From contig JBOEHK010000002.1 of assembly GCA_050633885.1 (NCBI GenBank), positions 310,001 to 374,000 of the forward strand: a DNA stretch of 64,000 nt. The letters run 5' to 3'. Under the pieces are notes generated by a model. That model made no database searches. It was not told the origin of the DNA and saw only the letters and a list, made by a program, of their open reading frames with translations. The stretch is from JAWSVE01 sp050633885. Lineage in GTDB: Bacteria; Pseudomonadota; Gammaproteobacteria; Pseudomonadales; Cellvibrionaceae. Position 1 is the first letter of the stretch. Every line of letters starts with the position of its first letter. A program made the translations under genes and the position numbers. Positions 53,939 to 63,149 of the stretch are shown here, one piece after another.

Positions 53939-55075
53939 TTATAAACAGCTATGCCTAAAGTTATCGTCTAGCATCAACGGTAATACCAATGTGCTGATAC
54001 CCGCTGCATTTGCGTCAGCGCATAATTTAGCACGCTCGCCAGAGTTGTTTTTCCAAATATTTTTATATTCAGTATTTAAAATGGCTTTTCCGTTATCAGT
54101 GAAAGGTTTTAATAAATCACATTCATCGTATTCGTAGCATTGCTCGTTCACTGCGAAGTCAAAAAAATCGACAAGCTCTTCAACCTGATCAAGGTCGTTT
54201 TTTAAAGCGACTGATAAGTTACGAGCGTGAGCTTCCATCGCAATGAATTTATTGTAAGTGAGTTGGTCTTGCGCATTGATATCGACACCAGGGTTGTTGG
54301 TATAGCCATCCATGTTGTCAGGTTCAACACCATCACAGCCCTTTTCAGCGGCGAGATCTAAGCGCGCTTTCATAATGCTTTTCACATTCTCTGATCGTAT
54401 GTCCAACCAGCGTTCACCGGGCCAGCCGTCAAGATTATTTCCCATATCCTCTTCGGTAAACTGGTCAGCATCATCACGCCACTCTTCGTAAGATCCACCT
54501 GAAAAATAGCAAATGACTTTAATGCCTTTAGTATGCAGCTCATCAATTAAGGAGATGGGGGAATCATATAAGTCGATATCATAGATTTCGACTCCGTAAG
54601 AAGTATTAACTGTTCCGCTTAGCTGCCAATGCCAAGTGGCGAGAGGGGAGGGCTTGTACCAGTCTTCAGATGATTCTTCGGTTACTTCTTCCGGCTCAGT
54701 TGCATCATCATTGGCTGAGTCATCCTCCATGGTATTGTCAGTGGAGCTATTGCCTTCTGCTTCTCCGCCTTCTTGCGTTTCTCCATTTTCCTGTGTTTCT
54801 CCGCTCACCTCGCCATTTTCCGAACCATCATTCTCTGTGGTAGAGCCATCATTATTTTCATCGGGTATGTCGCTACTTTCTTCTGTTTCTTCGGTTACAG
54901 GAGGTTCTTCTGCATCGTTATTGCTGTTATCTGGATTCGTTTCGGTTGTGTCAGTAATTGGGTTGTCAGGGTTGGGAGCGCTGACAACATCCTCTTCAAT
55001 TGGCGGCGAGGAGTCATTTTCCTGGCAACCCATCAAAAGTAAGGAGAATATGAAAGCGGCAATCATTAGGCGCAT
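53939..55075 (-). CDS. GH114-like (TM1410) lipoprotein with acidic linker
   Basis: 378 residues. Lipoprotein signal (lipobox LLMGC), a low-complexity Asp/Glu/Asn/Ser/Thr linker (about 20-140), then a TIM-barrel domain of the endo-alpha-1,4-polygalactosaminidase type: WHWQLSGTVNTSYGVEIYDIDLYD, KVICYFSGGSYEEWR, GERWLDIRS, GCDGVEPDNMDGY (candidate catalytic Glu). Likely cleaves an exopolysaccharide at the cell surface, by family inference; the linker would extend it through the surface layer. Confidence 0.85.
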   Translation of the reverse strand: MRLMIAAFIFSLLLMGCQENDSSPPIEEDVVSAPNPDNPITDTTETNPDNSNNDAEEPPVTEETEESSDIPDENNDGSTTENDGSENGEVSGETQENGETQEGGEAEGNSSTDNTMEDDSANDDATEPEEVTEESSEDWYKPSPLATWHWQLSGTVNTSYGVEIYDIDLYDSPISLIDELHTKGIKVICYFSGGSYEEWRDDADQFTEEDMGNNLDGWPGERWLDIRSENVKSIMKARLDLAAEKGCDGVEPDNMDGYTNNPGVDINAQDQLTYNKFIAMEAHARNLSVALKNDLDQVEELVDFFDFAVNEQCYEYDECDLLKPFTDNGKAILNTEYKNIWKNNSGERAKLCADANAAGISTLVLPLMLDDNFRHSCL

Positions 55076-55470
55076 AGAAATTAGTCCATTAAAAAGGCTG
55101 GTTGAATTGGTTAGATAGATATTTGTATTTGTAGTATTTGTAGGGGAGGCAGTATATTTTAATCGAAGCTTGCTAAGCGTGATTGAATCCGCAAATCGTT
55201 AGCGGCAGTGTCTTTATTTTGGAGTGGTTGATAAGAGCCAAAAACTGTTGAAAGTTATTCCTTGGTGGGCATAGACTATGGCGGGTTTGATTTGGCTTGG
55301 CTGTGAGATTGAGATAGTTTACAGTGTTTTACAATCTGGCTATCGCTATCGTCAGGTTAATTTGAAATTATCAAACTTGGTCATTTAATGGATATTGGTG
55401 GGCGGTGAACTGCTCAAAAATGATTTTCTGATTGGCATAATGAACTAAAAAACACATGGGAGTTAAATCG
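55076..55470. other. Divergent intergenic region
   Basis: About 395 bp upstream of both the GH114 lipoprotein and the DUF4332 protein. No ORF, RNA element or clear promoter seen. Confidence 0.5.
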
Positions 55471-55875
55471 ATGAGTAAAGTTGAAGATATTGAAGGCGTT
55501 GGACCAGCATACGCAGAAAAATTAGAAAAAGCAGGCGTCAAGACTGTAGAGGGCTTGCTAAAAGCTGGTGCAGAAAAGTCGGGCCGTAAAGAAATTGCTG
55601 AAAAGTCAGGTATTAGCGAAGCACAAATTTTGAATTGGGTGAACCGCGCTGATTTAACTCGTATTAAAGGTGTCAGTACTCAGTATGCTGATCTTCTTGA
55701 AGCTGCTGGCGTTGATACAGTACCAGAATTGGCGCAGCGTAACGCCGCCAATTTGGCTGAAAAAATGAAAGAAGTGAATGACGCAAAAAGTTTAGTGCGA
55801 AAAGTTCCTAGTCCTGTTGATGTTGAAAAATGGGTTGCACAAGCGAAAGATCTACCAAGAGTAGTGAACTACTAA
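55471..55875 (+). CDS. DUF4332 helix-hairpin-helix protein
   Basis: 134 residues with two HhH-like modules (IEGVGPAYAEKLEKAGVKTVEGLL and IKGVSTQYADLLEAAGVDTVPEL), as in DUF4332 proteins. Possible nucleic-acid-binding role, unproven. ATG 55471 chosen: GGGAG at 55459-55463 is correctly spaced for it, not for the upstream ATG at 55456. Confidence 0.85.
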   Translation: MSKVEDIEGVGPAYAEKLEKAGVKTVEGLLKAGAEKSGRKEIAEKSGISEAQILNWVNRADLTRIKGVSTQYADLLEAAGVDTVPELAQRNAANLAEKMKEVNDAKSLVRKVPSPVDVEKWVAQAKDLPRVVNY

Positions 55876-56340
55876 TTTTGAGTTGATTTTTTACTGCACA
55901 GTAGTGGGCGATCGCTGAATATTTCAATATTTGTGCGGTTCGCCTCTTTCATTTCTTGTTTTTTTTAAGGTTGATAGGTTTTATAGATAAGCTTGTATAG
56001 GGTGAGCTTGTTGAGCGCCTTACCGTTTTTTTCGATTTCACATCTTCAATCTATTCTGTTAAATAGTATTTTTGTATTATTTAGAGATTCTGTATAACTC
56101 GTATCACATTGATGTCATTATAAAAAAATAAATACGATAATGTTTGTCTAGCCAGTCACTGATTTTACATACAATTTACATATTCATAAGAATTTTTTTT
56201 GTCTTTTCGGCACAATGCTTCTATAAAACATATAAAACACAAAGTTCCTATAACAATATTTTCAGATTAAATTTCATTGTTCTAAACGTGTTCACAGGTT
56301 TTTGGCTTGTCAAACACTGGTTACTTAAGGGGAAAGTACT
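55876..56340. other. Intergenic region
   Basis: About 465 bp, AT-rich. Just after the DUF4332 gene, GGCGA...TTCGCC (about 55908-55941) forms a weak hairpin followed by a T-rich stretch, possibly its terminator. A frame at 56144-56398 overlaps the next gene and is not credible. Confidence 0.45.
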
Positions 56341-57816
56341 ATGGCTATCATTGAAACACTTCAAAATTGGTGGGCCCAATATAATCCGGCGGTTTTAAAT
56401 TTTGCTGTTGCATTAGCATTTTTGCTCGGATTTTATATCGTCGCTCGTATTGTTCGCGGTATTGTTCATCGAGTCATGAAAAAATCTACGCTCGATAATA
56501 AATTAGTAGAGACATTAGGAGTGGGTGAAGATTTCCCTATTGAGAAAGTTGTTTCAGGTATATTCTTTTGGGTCATATTGGCTTTTGGTTTACTTTCTTT
56601 TTTCGATCGTCTTGAGTTAGATATTGTAGCTCAACCAATTAATACCTTACTGAGTGAGGTAATGGAGTATCTACCTAAATTAGGTGCAGCGTTAGGCTTA
56701 AGCGTCATTGCATGGATTGTCGCAACGTTAGTAAAAGTAGCCATAACCAAAGTCGCTGAAATTGGAAAAGTCGATGAAAGACTTCATAGCTTAGATGATG
56801 AGTCTCAAGAAAAAGTAGCTGTGTCTCATTCTTTGGCGACAGCGGCCTACTGGTTTATTTTCCTATTGTTTTTACCGCTCATTCTAGGCGCACTACAAAT
56901 GGAAAGCTTAGTGACACCTTTACAGGATATGTTTAGTAAAGTGTTCACGTATCTGCCGAATATTTTTTCTGCAGCATTAATATTTATCATTGGTAATTTT
57001 GTTGGTCGTATTGTTCGGAAAGTTATTTCGAGTTTATTGTTAGCTGCCGGTGTTGATGGCGTCGGACAAAAGGTAGGTTTGCAGCAATCGATTTCTGGTT
57101 TGCTAGGCACGTTAGCCTATACCGTTATTTTATTATTAGTTATCGTGCAATCTCTTGATGCGCTACAGATTGAAGCGATTTCTGCGCCAGCTAAAAACAT
57201 GGTCAACATTATCTTTACGGCGGTGCCAGGAATTCTTTCTGCGGTGTTGGTTTTAGGTATTTCGTACTACATCGGTAAGCTGTTATCAGGTTTGGTTGCG
57301 GATCTTTTGGCGTCAGCCGGCTTTAACCAGCTTATGGTTAAAGTTGGAATGCCGGAAAATAGCGAGACAAACACAGATGTAAAAACGCCGAGCCGTTTTG
57401 TTGGTCAACTTGTATTAATTGGCGTGATGTTGTTTGCTGTTTTAGGTGCAACAGAGTTGGTTGGTTTTGAGCCTTTGAGTGCAATTGTTACTGCGTTAAT
57501 TGAATTTTCGTTCCAAGTTGTATTAGCTGCGATCATTCTGATTGTCGGTATTTTAATTGCTGGAAAAGTTGCTGAAGTGGTAAGTGGTGCCAGTTCTTAT
57601 GGGCCGGCTGCACATTTAGCGAAGGCAGCAATTTTAATTCTTGCATCAGCAATGGCGTTGAGACAGCTAGGCTTAGCGGAAGATATTATTAATCTTGCCT
57701 TCGGGATTATGCTAGGTGCTGTTGGGCTTGGTGCAGCAATTGCGATTGGCTTAGGCAGTAAAGAGGTAGCAGGCCGAGAAGTTGAATCATTGATACAACG
57801 TATAAAGAAAAAATAA
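56341..57816 (+). CDS. Mechanosensitive-channel-like TM-helix-repeat protein
   Basis: A 491-residue inner-membrane protein with about 11-12 hydrophobic segments in repeated units (each TM helix followed by amphipathic (I/V)xKxV-LLxxxG). This matches the 'conserved TM helix' repeats annotated in mechanosensitive ion channel family proteins. The MscS beta domain is not evident; it ends GLGSKEVAGREVESLIQRIKKK. Precise function unknown. RBS AGGGGAAA. Confidence 0.8.
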   Translation: MAIIETLQNWWAQYNPAVLNFAVALAFLLGFYIVARIVRGIVHRVMKKSTLDNKLVETLGVGEDFPIEKVVSGIFFWVILAFGLLSFFDRLELDIVAQPINTLLSEVMEYLPKLGAALGLSVIAWIVATLVKVAITKVAEIGKVDERLHSLDDESQEKVAVSHSLATAAYWFIFLLFLPLILGALQMESLVTPLQDMFSKVFTYLPNIFSAALIFIIGNFVGRIVRKVISSLLLAAGVDGVGQKVGLQQSISGLLGTLAYTVILLLVIVQSLDALQIEAISAPAKNMVNIIFTAVPGILSAVLVLGISYYIGKLLSGLVADLLASAGFNQLMVKVGMPENSETNTDVKTPSRFVGQLVLIGVMLFAVLGATELVGFEPLSAIVTALIEFSFQVVLAAIILIVGILIAGKVAEVVSGASSYGPAAHLAKAAILILASAMALRQLGLAEDIINLAFGIMLGAVGLGAAIAIGLGSKEVAGREVESLIQRIKKK

Positions 57817-57835
57817 TTTAACATTTTTTCACTAT

Positions 57836-57872
57836 AAAAAGCCGATGAGTTAAAAGCTTATCGGTTTTTTTA
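57836..57872 (+). terminator. Terminator after the TM-helix-repeat gene
   Basis: AAAAGCCGATGAG / CTTATCGGTTTTT stem including G-U pairs and a T-run. Confidence 0.75.
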
Positions 57873-58071
57873 TGGAAGTTTACGACTGAGATAGGGTGGA
57901 ACATGGAGGAATAAGGCGATTGAGTATCTATCGTACTGCATTAAAAAAACAGTCTTACATGATTAATCTTGAACAATGTAGTCTTAAGTGAGTCAAAATA
58001 AACACTATGTAATTAAGTGGCATATGTAATCAAGTAGCAAAACAAAAGATAACAGCGGTGAGAGACATATA

Positions 58072-58980
58072 ATGGATGATAATAGTTATTATCAAAAAGA
58101 TACTTTTCAAATGACGCCTTTTTTGACGATAGCAGGTGTGATCGTATTACTGGTGTTAATGGCATGGTTGTGGTTTTCAGAAACGACATCCCCATCAGAA
58201 AAAACGGAAGTGCTCGAGGTCCCTCAATCAACTGAAATAATCGAAGCTGAGCCAGACAGTGTTATTGCTGACATAGAACCACTGATAAATGAAACCGTTA
58301 ACGTTGATGATAAAAATGAAGAAAAGCCAAGCCAAGACGCGGTTGAAGAAGCCGCAGTCGTTTTGCCGTCTTTGCAAGACAGTGATGGTGTTGTTAGAGA
58401 AGCTTTAGGTGAAGATACAGCAGCTAAGGCGCTGGTTAATTTATTGGTTCCTGAGAGGATTATATTAAAAGGTGTTCGAGCAATATTAGCCTTAGAGGAA
58501 GGCGACGTAGTAAAAGATTTTAGGCCGTTAAAGTCTCCAGAACCCACTTTTAAAGTTAAAAAAATTGACGAACCATTAGATAGAAAAGTAGGGCAGAGAT
58601 ATCAAATAAGCCCTAAAAACTATGAGCGCTACAACCATTACATTCAAGCCTTGTCGTCCGTCGATAAAAAACATGTAGTCAGCGTGTATCGATATTTATA
58701 TCCATTATTAGAAGAAGCCTATTTGCAATATGGTGTCGATAAAGGAGGATTTGACGCGGTGTTGATTCGTGTTGTCGATAAAATCATAGCGTCAGATGTG
58801 TTTGAAAAAACCAGTGAATCGGATCGAATACTAATTCAGCCAAAGGTGTTTTATGTTTTTCAAAATAAAAAGATAGAAAACTTATCAGGGGTTGATAAAT
58901 TATTGTTGCGTATCGGTGAGAAAAACACAGCCGTGTTGAAAAAAGAATTGCTGCATTTTAAAGCGTCACTTCAACAATAA
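58072..58980 (+). CDS. DUF3014 membrane-anchored protein
   Basis: 302 residues. One TM helix near residues 14-36 (MTPFLTIAGVIVLLVLMAWLW), an acidic linker, then a DUF3014 domain beginning LPSLQDSDGVVREAL and including QRYQISPKNYERYNHYIQALSS. Function unknown. Likely periplasmic. Confidence 0.85.
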   Translation: MDDNSYYQKDTFQMTPFLTIAGVIVLLVLMAWLWFSETTSPSEKTEVLEVPQSTEIIEAEPDSVIADIEPLINETVNVDDKNEEKPSQDAVEEAAVVLPSLQDSDGVVREALGEDTAAKALVNLLVPERIILKGVRAILALEEGDVVKDFRPLKSPEPTFKVKKIDEPLDRKVGQRYQISPKNYERYNHYIQALSSVDKKHVVSVYRYLYPLLEEAYLQYGVDKGGFDAVLIRVVDKIIASDVFEKTSESDRILIQPKVFYVFQNKKIENLSGVDKLLLRIGEKNTAVLKKELLHFKASLQQ

Positions 58981-59004
58981 ATTTTATAGGTTCGTTTTTT
59001 TTTG

Positions 59005-60498
59005 CTAACTTCCCATGTCGTCAGCATCGCCATCATTGATCGGCATTACCTCTTCAATTATCGCTTCGTTGGTTGTGCCTATAGGCACAATTGATTCAGT
59101 CGGTAGCTGATCAACAGAATCATTAGATAAACCATTGAGTTGCTGAGAGGGAATATTTTTTGGGAGAATGATGACGGGTGCACTTTCTTTTAAATCTATG
59201 TTCGGCGTCGTGGGTTCTACCAAACTTGGTGCTGCTAACGAGGGTTCTAAATAATCGTCGGCTGTTAATTCTTTAACAACAGCAGGCAATGGTCTGGAAA
59301 GCTGTTCTTCGCTAGACACAATGCCAACATGAAAAGTAGCAAAGCCAGGGCTAACCACTTGATCAATTGCTTTTCCTAATATTTTTCCTTTGTAGGGAGA
59401 AATAATATCACTTGATGTGTTGGTGATTGGGTCAACAACTCTCCCTAATAATTGCCCTTTTTCAATTGTCTCGTTGAGTTCTACGACCGATAAAAGAATA
59501 CCGCCTTGTGTGGAGCGCACCCACGTTGATTGATAAAAAACCGGCTGCGACATTAACCATAAGCGCATGCTTTTATACATGCCTAAATTATGAAGTGCGT
59601 TCTTTACACCTTTTACGCCGTCTTGAACTGCGTCGTTTTCTAAAATTAACGGCCCGCCCGTTTCTATCGTAATTGCGGGGATGCCAAAATCTGCTGCAGA
59701 TCGTCTTAACGTTCCTGGTCCGCCTGGGTGGCTTAATACACCAAGCCCACCAAAATGCCGAGTGAATTCTAGTATGGAATCATTTTTTAAATCACCGCGA
59801 ATTTGAGGGACGTTGGTCCGTTTAAAGGAACCAGTGTGAACATCAATTAAATAATCGCAATGCAATATGACATCATGGAAAAGAGAATAAGCAACACGAG
59901 AGGCATAACTGCCACGAGGGTTGCCGGGAAAATAACGATTCAAATCACGCCGATCGCTCATATAGCGCGAACTGCGACGAAAACCATCGAGATTAACGAT
60001 TGGCATTCCGATGATCGTCCCCGTTAACTCGGACGGATCTATATCGTGAAGTACACGTCGTACGATCTCGATACCATTCAATTCATCCCCGTGAACAGCC
60101 GCCGTCATACATAATACCTTTCCAGGATTTTCTCCGTGCGCAACAAGAACGGGAACCGGGGTATTGAGACTGCTCATTGAAAATCCTGGAGCCCAATGCA
60201 GAGTTCTGAAAGTTCCAGGCTCAATGATGTTGTTGAGCAGACCGATAGGCGTGGCCTTGGTTGGGTCAGATGCTTCAACTGGCGACTCGTTTGATTCGAG
60301 ATTAATTTCGTTAGTGGCCTTCGTAACACCTTTGTCGCGCATTGGTTCTAAGGCAGGGCTGGGGCCGGGTCCTAAGTCATCAAATTCGGCTTCATTAGCC
60401 AATCCATGCTGAGCCGAGAGGATACTGATAATAACGATCTGTATGATCGAGGAAGTCAGGTTTTTTGGTGTCAGTGAAAAATACAATGTCATTACCAA
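59005..60498 (-). CDS. Succinylglutamate desuccinylase/aspartoacylase-like protein
   Basis: 497 residues. N-terminal hydrophobic segment/signal (about 15-35) followed by an acidic linker; the metalloenzyme core has zinc motifs AAVHGDELNGIEIVRR (HxxE) and LIDVHTGS, plus RRDLNRYFPGNPRGSYASR and GIPAITIETGGP. C-terminal beta domain has GGILLSVVELNETIEKGQ, a lipoyl-like barrel. It probably hydrolyses an amide substrate outside the cytoplasm. Not enough to assign AstE or AspA. Confidence 0.85.
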   Translation of the reverse strand: MVMTLYFSLTPKNLTSSIIQIVIISILSAQHGLANEAEFDDLGPGPSPALEPMRDKGVTKATNEINLESNESPVEASDPTKATPIGLLNNIIEPGTFRTLHWAPGFSMSSLNTPVPVLVAHGENPGKVLCMTAAVHGDELNGIEIVRRVLHDIDPSELTGTIIGMPIVNLDGFRRSSRYMSDRRDLNRYFPGNPRGSYASRVAYSLFHDVILHCDYLIDVHTGSFKRTNVPQIRGDLKNDSILEFTRHFGGLGVLSHPGGPGTLRRSAADFGIPAITIETGGPLILENDAVQDGVKGVKNALHNLGMYKSMRLWLMSQPVFYQSTWVRSTQGGILLSVVELNETIEKGQLLGRVVDPITNTSSDIISPYKGKILGKAIDQVVSPGFATFHVGIVSSEEQLSRPLPAVVKELTADDYLEPSLAAPSLVEPTTPNIDLKESAPVIILPKNIPSQQLNGLSNDSVDQLPTESIVPIGTTNEAIIEEVMPINDGDADDMGS

Positions 60499-60952
60499 TG
60501 CATGTGTGCCAGTGTTTTTAAGGTCGTTAAGTTTTTATACGTATTCGCAGAAAGTCCATTGGCTAATAAATCTTTGATCGCCAATAAAGCATAGTTGGGA
60601 TGTCAGATATTGAAACAGCCAGTTTTCAATTTGATTCATTCTAACTGAATTATTACACAAGTAATCATCAGTTATAGGATGGTAAAAGTAACAGTCTAGC
60701 TTGTGTTATTCTACGGTCTTTTCTTTTTGTGGAAACTAACGGATAGAGCAGGAGCCCTTATAGACCCGAAAAGTACAGCCTAGAGCTGTACAGGCTCAGA
60801 CAGTCAATTATCCTTTAGATTCGATATATTAATAGAAAAAATAGCTGAATGGTGATGCTAACGTTATCACTGTAAAGAGCGGGTGCAACAGGTCACATTT
60901 TCAAAGCCCTGTGTATTTTCATCATCGTCAATTTTTAAGAAAGGTTACTCAG
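60499..60952. other. Divergent intergenic region with nested-stem element
   Basis: About 450 bp between the desuccinylase-like gene (minus) and the NADAR gene (plus). Contains the structured element at 60741-60813. No ORF seen. Confidence 0.5.
60741..60813 (+). other. Nested-stem structured element, unknown
   Basis: Three collinear nested pairings: GGATA (60741)/TATCC (60809), GAGCC (60752)/GGCTC (60793) and GTACAGC (60773)/GCTGTAC (60785). On the plus strand it would lie in the long leader of the NADAR gene. It matches no riboswitch consensus I know. Confidence 0.4.
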
Positions 60953-61438
60953 TTGTCATTATTTCCTCCGCAAACAATCGATTCCTACATGCTGTCACGT
61001 GAAGACGTTGATCATCCGCTGTCTTCTTACTCAGATTTTCCTTTTGAATTAGAAGGTCTTCAGTGGCAGACAGTAGAGCATTACTTTCAGGCCATGAAAT
61101 TTGTGAACGAAACCTATCGCGAAAAAGTGAGAGTGGCAAAGGGCGCGGGTGCAGCAAAAAAACTAGGTAAGGCTAGATTCAAAAAAATTAGAAAAGATTG
61201 GAAGACGATCGATGACATTATCATGACCCGGGCTGTCTACACCAAAGCAAAAACCCATGATGCAGTGGCCAAGGCTTTGATGGATACCGGCGATAAAAAA
61301 ATAATAGAAAATAGTCAGTATGATTATATTTGGGGATGCGGGCGAGATGGTCGAGGGCTAAACCAATATGGCATCGTTTTAATGAACGTAAGAGATAAGT
61401 TATTACAAGAGCGTGCCGCTTTAAAGGGAAGTGAATAG
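60953..61438 (+). CDS. NADAR-family protein (DUF1768)
   Basis: 161 residues. DVDHPLSSYSDFPFELEGLQWQTVEHYFQAMKF, and NSQYDYIWGCGRDGRGLNQYGIVLMNVRDKL are NADAR/YbiA-like signatures (N-glycosidase acting on riboflavin intermediates or ADP-ribosyl groups). The TTG at 60953 is preferred because AAAGG lies at good spacing; the longer GTG-started frame (60911) has no ribosome site. Confidence 0.88.
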   Translation: MSLFPPQTIDSYMLSREDVDHPLSSYSDFPFELEGLQWQTVEHYFQAMKFVNETYREKVRVAKGAGAAKKLGKARFKKIRKDWKTIDDIIMTRAVYTKAKTHDAVAKALMDTGDKKIIENSQYDYIWGCGRDGRGLNQYGIVLMNVRDKLLQERAALKGSE

Positions 61439-61472
61439 TGTTTTCGTTATGCTCACAGCAAAGCGGCAATCA

Positions 61473-62441
61473 ATGAAAATTCATCTCGCCCCTATGGAGG
61501 GTGTGGTTGATCACACCATGCGAACCATGCTTACCCAAGTGGGCGCAATTGATCGATGTGTCACAGAGTTTGTTCGTATAACTGATCAGCGTTTACCTTC
61601 TCGCGTGTTTTACCGTTATTGTCCCGAGTTAAAACACGATGGAAAAACACCCAGTGGTGTTCCTGTTTTTGTTCAGCTTTTAGGTGGAAAACCTGAACCC
61701 ATGGCAGCGAATGCAAAAAAAGTGGCTGAACTTGGTGCGCTGGGTATTGATATTAATTTTGGTTGTCCCGCAAAGCAGGTCAATAAAAATGATGGCGGTT
61801 CAGTTATTTTGAAAGAACCTCATCGGGTTTTTGATATTGTCTCAGCGGTAAGAAAGCAAGTGCCGAGCAATATTCCAGTGACCGCTAAAATTCGTTTAGG
61901 TTTTAGCGATCGAAGTTTGTTGACAGACATCACCCAAGCTGTCATTGATGCGGGAGCCAATGAATTAACGATCCATGCAAGAACAAAAGAAGATGGTTAC
62001 AAGCCACCCGCTTATTGGTCAGCGATTGCCGATATAAAGCAATCAAGTCTAATTCCTGTTTTTGCAAACGGAGAGATTTGGACAGTACAAGATTATTACG
62101 ATTGTGTTGAGCAAAGCGGGTGTGAGGATGTCATGTTAGGGCGAGGGTTATTAGCGTGTCCCGATTTGGCAATGCAAATTAAAGAGCATCGTAGTGAAAC
62201 AAAAAATAATCCAATCCCGTGGGAAGTAGTTGTTGATTTGCTAGCGCAATTCAGTGTGGTGACAGAAAAAGAATACGAAGCGAAATATGTGGGTAATCGA
62301 GTTAAGCAGTGGCTTGGTTATCTACGAACTCACTATCAATTGGCTGAAATATTATTTGAATCGATAAAGAGACTGAAATGGCCCTCAGAGATTTTAACTG
62401 AAATTGAAAAACACAAAATAATGATCGGAAAAATATCATGA
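61473..62441 (+). CDS. dusC: tRNA-dihydrouridine(16) synthase DusC
   Basis: 322 residues. FMN-dependent TIM barrel: MKIHLAPMEGVVDHTMR, FVRITDQRLP, DINFGCPAKQVNKNDGGS (catalytic Cys), RTKEDGYKPPAYW, MLGRGLLACPDLA. The start at ATG 61473 aligns with E. coli DusC (MRVLLAPMEGV). Stop overlaps yceH start by 4 bp. Confidence 0.95.
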   Translation: MKIHLAPMEGVVDHTMRTMLTQVGAIDRCVTEFVRITDQRLPSRVFYRYCPELKHDGKTPSGVPVFVQLLGGKPEPMAANAKKVAELGALGIDINFGCPAKQVNKNDGGSVILKEPHRVFDIVSAVRKQVPSNIPVTAKIRLGFSDRSLLTDITQAVIDAGANELTIHARTKEDGYKPPAYWSAIADIKQSSLIPVFANGEIWTVQDYYDCVEQSGCEDVMLGRGLLACPDLAMQIKEHRSETKNNPIPWEVVVDLLAQFSVVTEKEYEAKYVGNRVKQWLGYLRTHYQLAEILFESIKRLKWPSEILTEIEKHKIMIGKIS

Positions 62442-63124
62442 CAGAGATTGAAGATAATAAAGAACTTTTGCAGCTAAACGATATGGAAGCCAGAATAGTC
62501 GGTGCATTAATGGAGAAACAATTAACAACTCCCGATGCCTATCCGCTGACGTTAAATAGCTTGGTGCTGGCGTGTAATCAAAAAACCAGTCGAGAGCCGA
62601 TAACAAATTTAACAAATGCTCAAGTTCAACAAACCGTTAATGATCTACGAGAAAGAAAAATAATCGACGTTGAATATGGATCAAGAGCAGATCGTTACGA
62701 CCAAAAACTGTCAAAACATCTATTTTTAGATAAGCAACAGCAAGCGCTTATCAATATTATGTTGCTGCGAGGCCCTCAAACCATTGGTGATCTATACAGT
62801 CGCACACAGCGTATGACCGAGTTTAATTCGCCAGAAGATATCGAAGAGCGGTTGCAAACAATGTGTGACAAAACTTCGCCTATTGTTATTCGTATTCCGC
62901 GTCAGTCGGGTCAAAGAGAAGATCGGTATATGCATGTGTTGTCAGGTGCTATTGATTTGTCTCAACTAACCTTAAGAGCACCTGAGTTAAAAACAGTTGA
63001 ATCAAGCCAAGCGAAATCAATCACGGAATCAGAATCTAACGATAGTGACTTAAGGGCTTTAGTTCAAAAGTTAGAAGAACGAGTGGCGGTTCTGGAAGAA
63101 AAAATAGAAGAGTTACTTTCTTAA
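62438..63124 (+). CDS. yceH: YceH-like DUF480 protein
   Basis: 228 residues with two winged-helix modules: EARIVGALMEKQLTTPDAYPLTLNSLVLACNQKTSREPI and LINIMLLRGPQTIGDLYSRTQRM; a C-terminal coiled coil (VQKLEERVAVLEEKIEELLS). Function unknown; often near mviM or dus genes. Translationally coupled to dusC. Confidence 0.92.
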   Translation: MTEIEDNKELLQLNDMEARIVGALMEKQLTTPDAYPLTLNSLVLACNQKTSREPITNLTNAQVQQTVNDLRERKIIDVEYGSRADRYDQKLSKHLFLDKQQQALINIMLLRGPQTIGDLYSRTQRMTEFNSPEDIEERLQTMCDKTSPIVIRIPRQSGQREDRYMHVLSGAIDLSQLTLRAPELKTVESSQAKSITESESNDSDLRALVQKLEERVAVLEEKIEELLS

Positions 63125-63149
63125 TCGAATATTCAATGAGAGAAAATAA

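Noticed and set aside
56144..56398. 84-codon ORF before the TM-helix-repeat gene
   Set aside because: Overlaps the true gene start in another frame; AT-driven hydrophobic composition.
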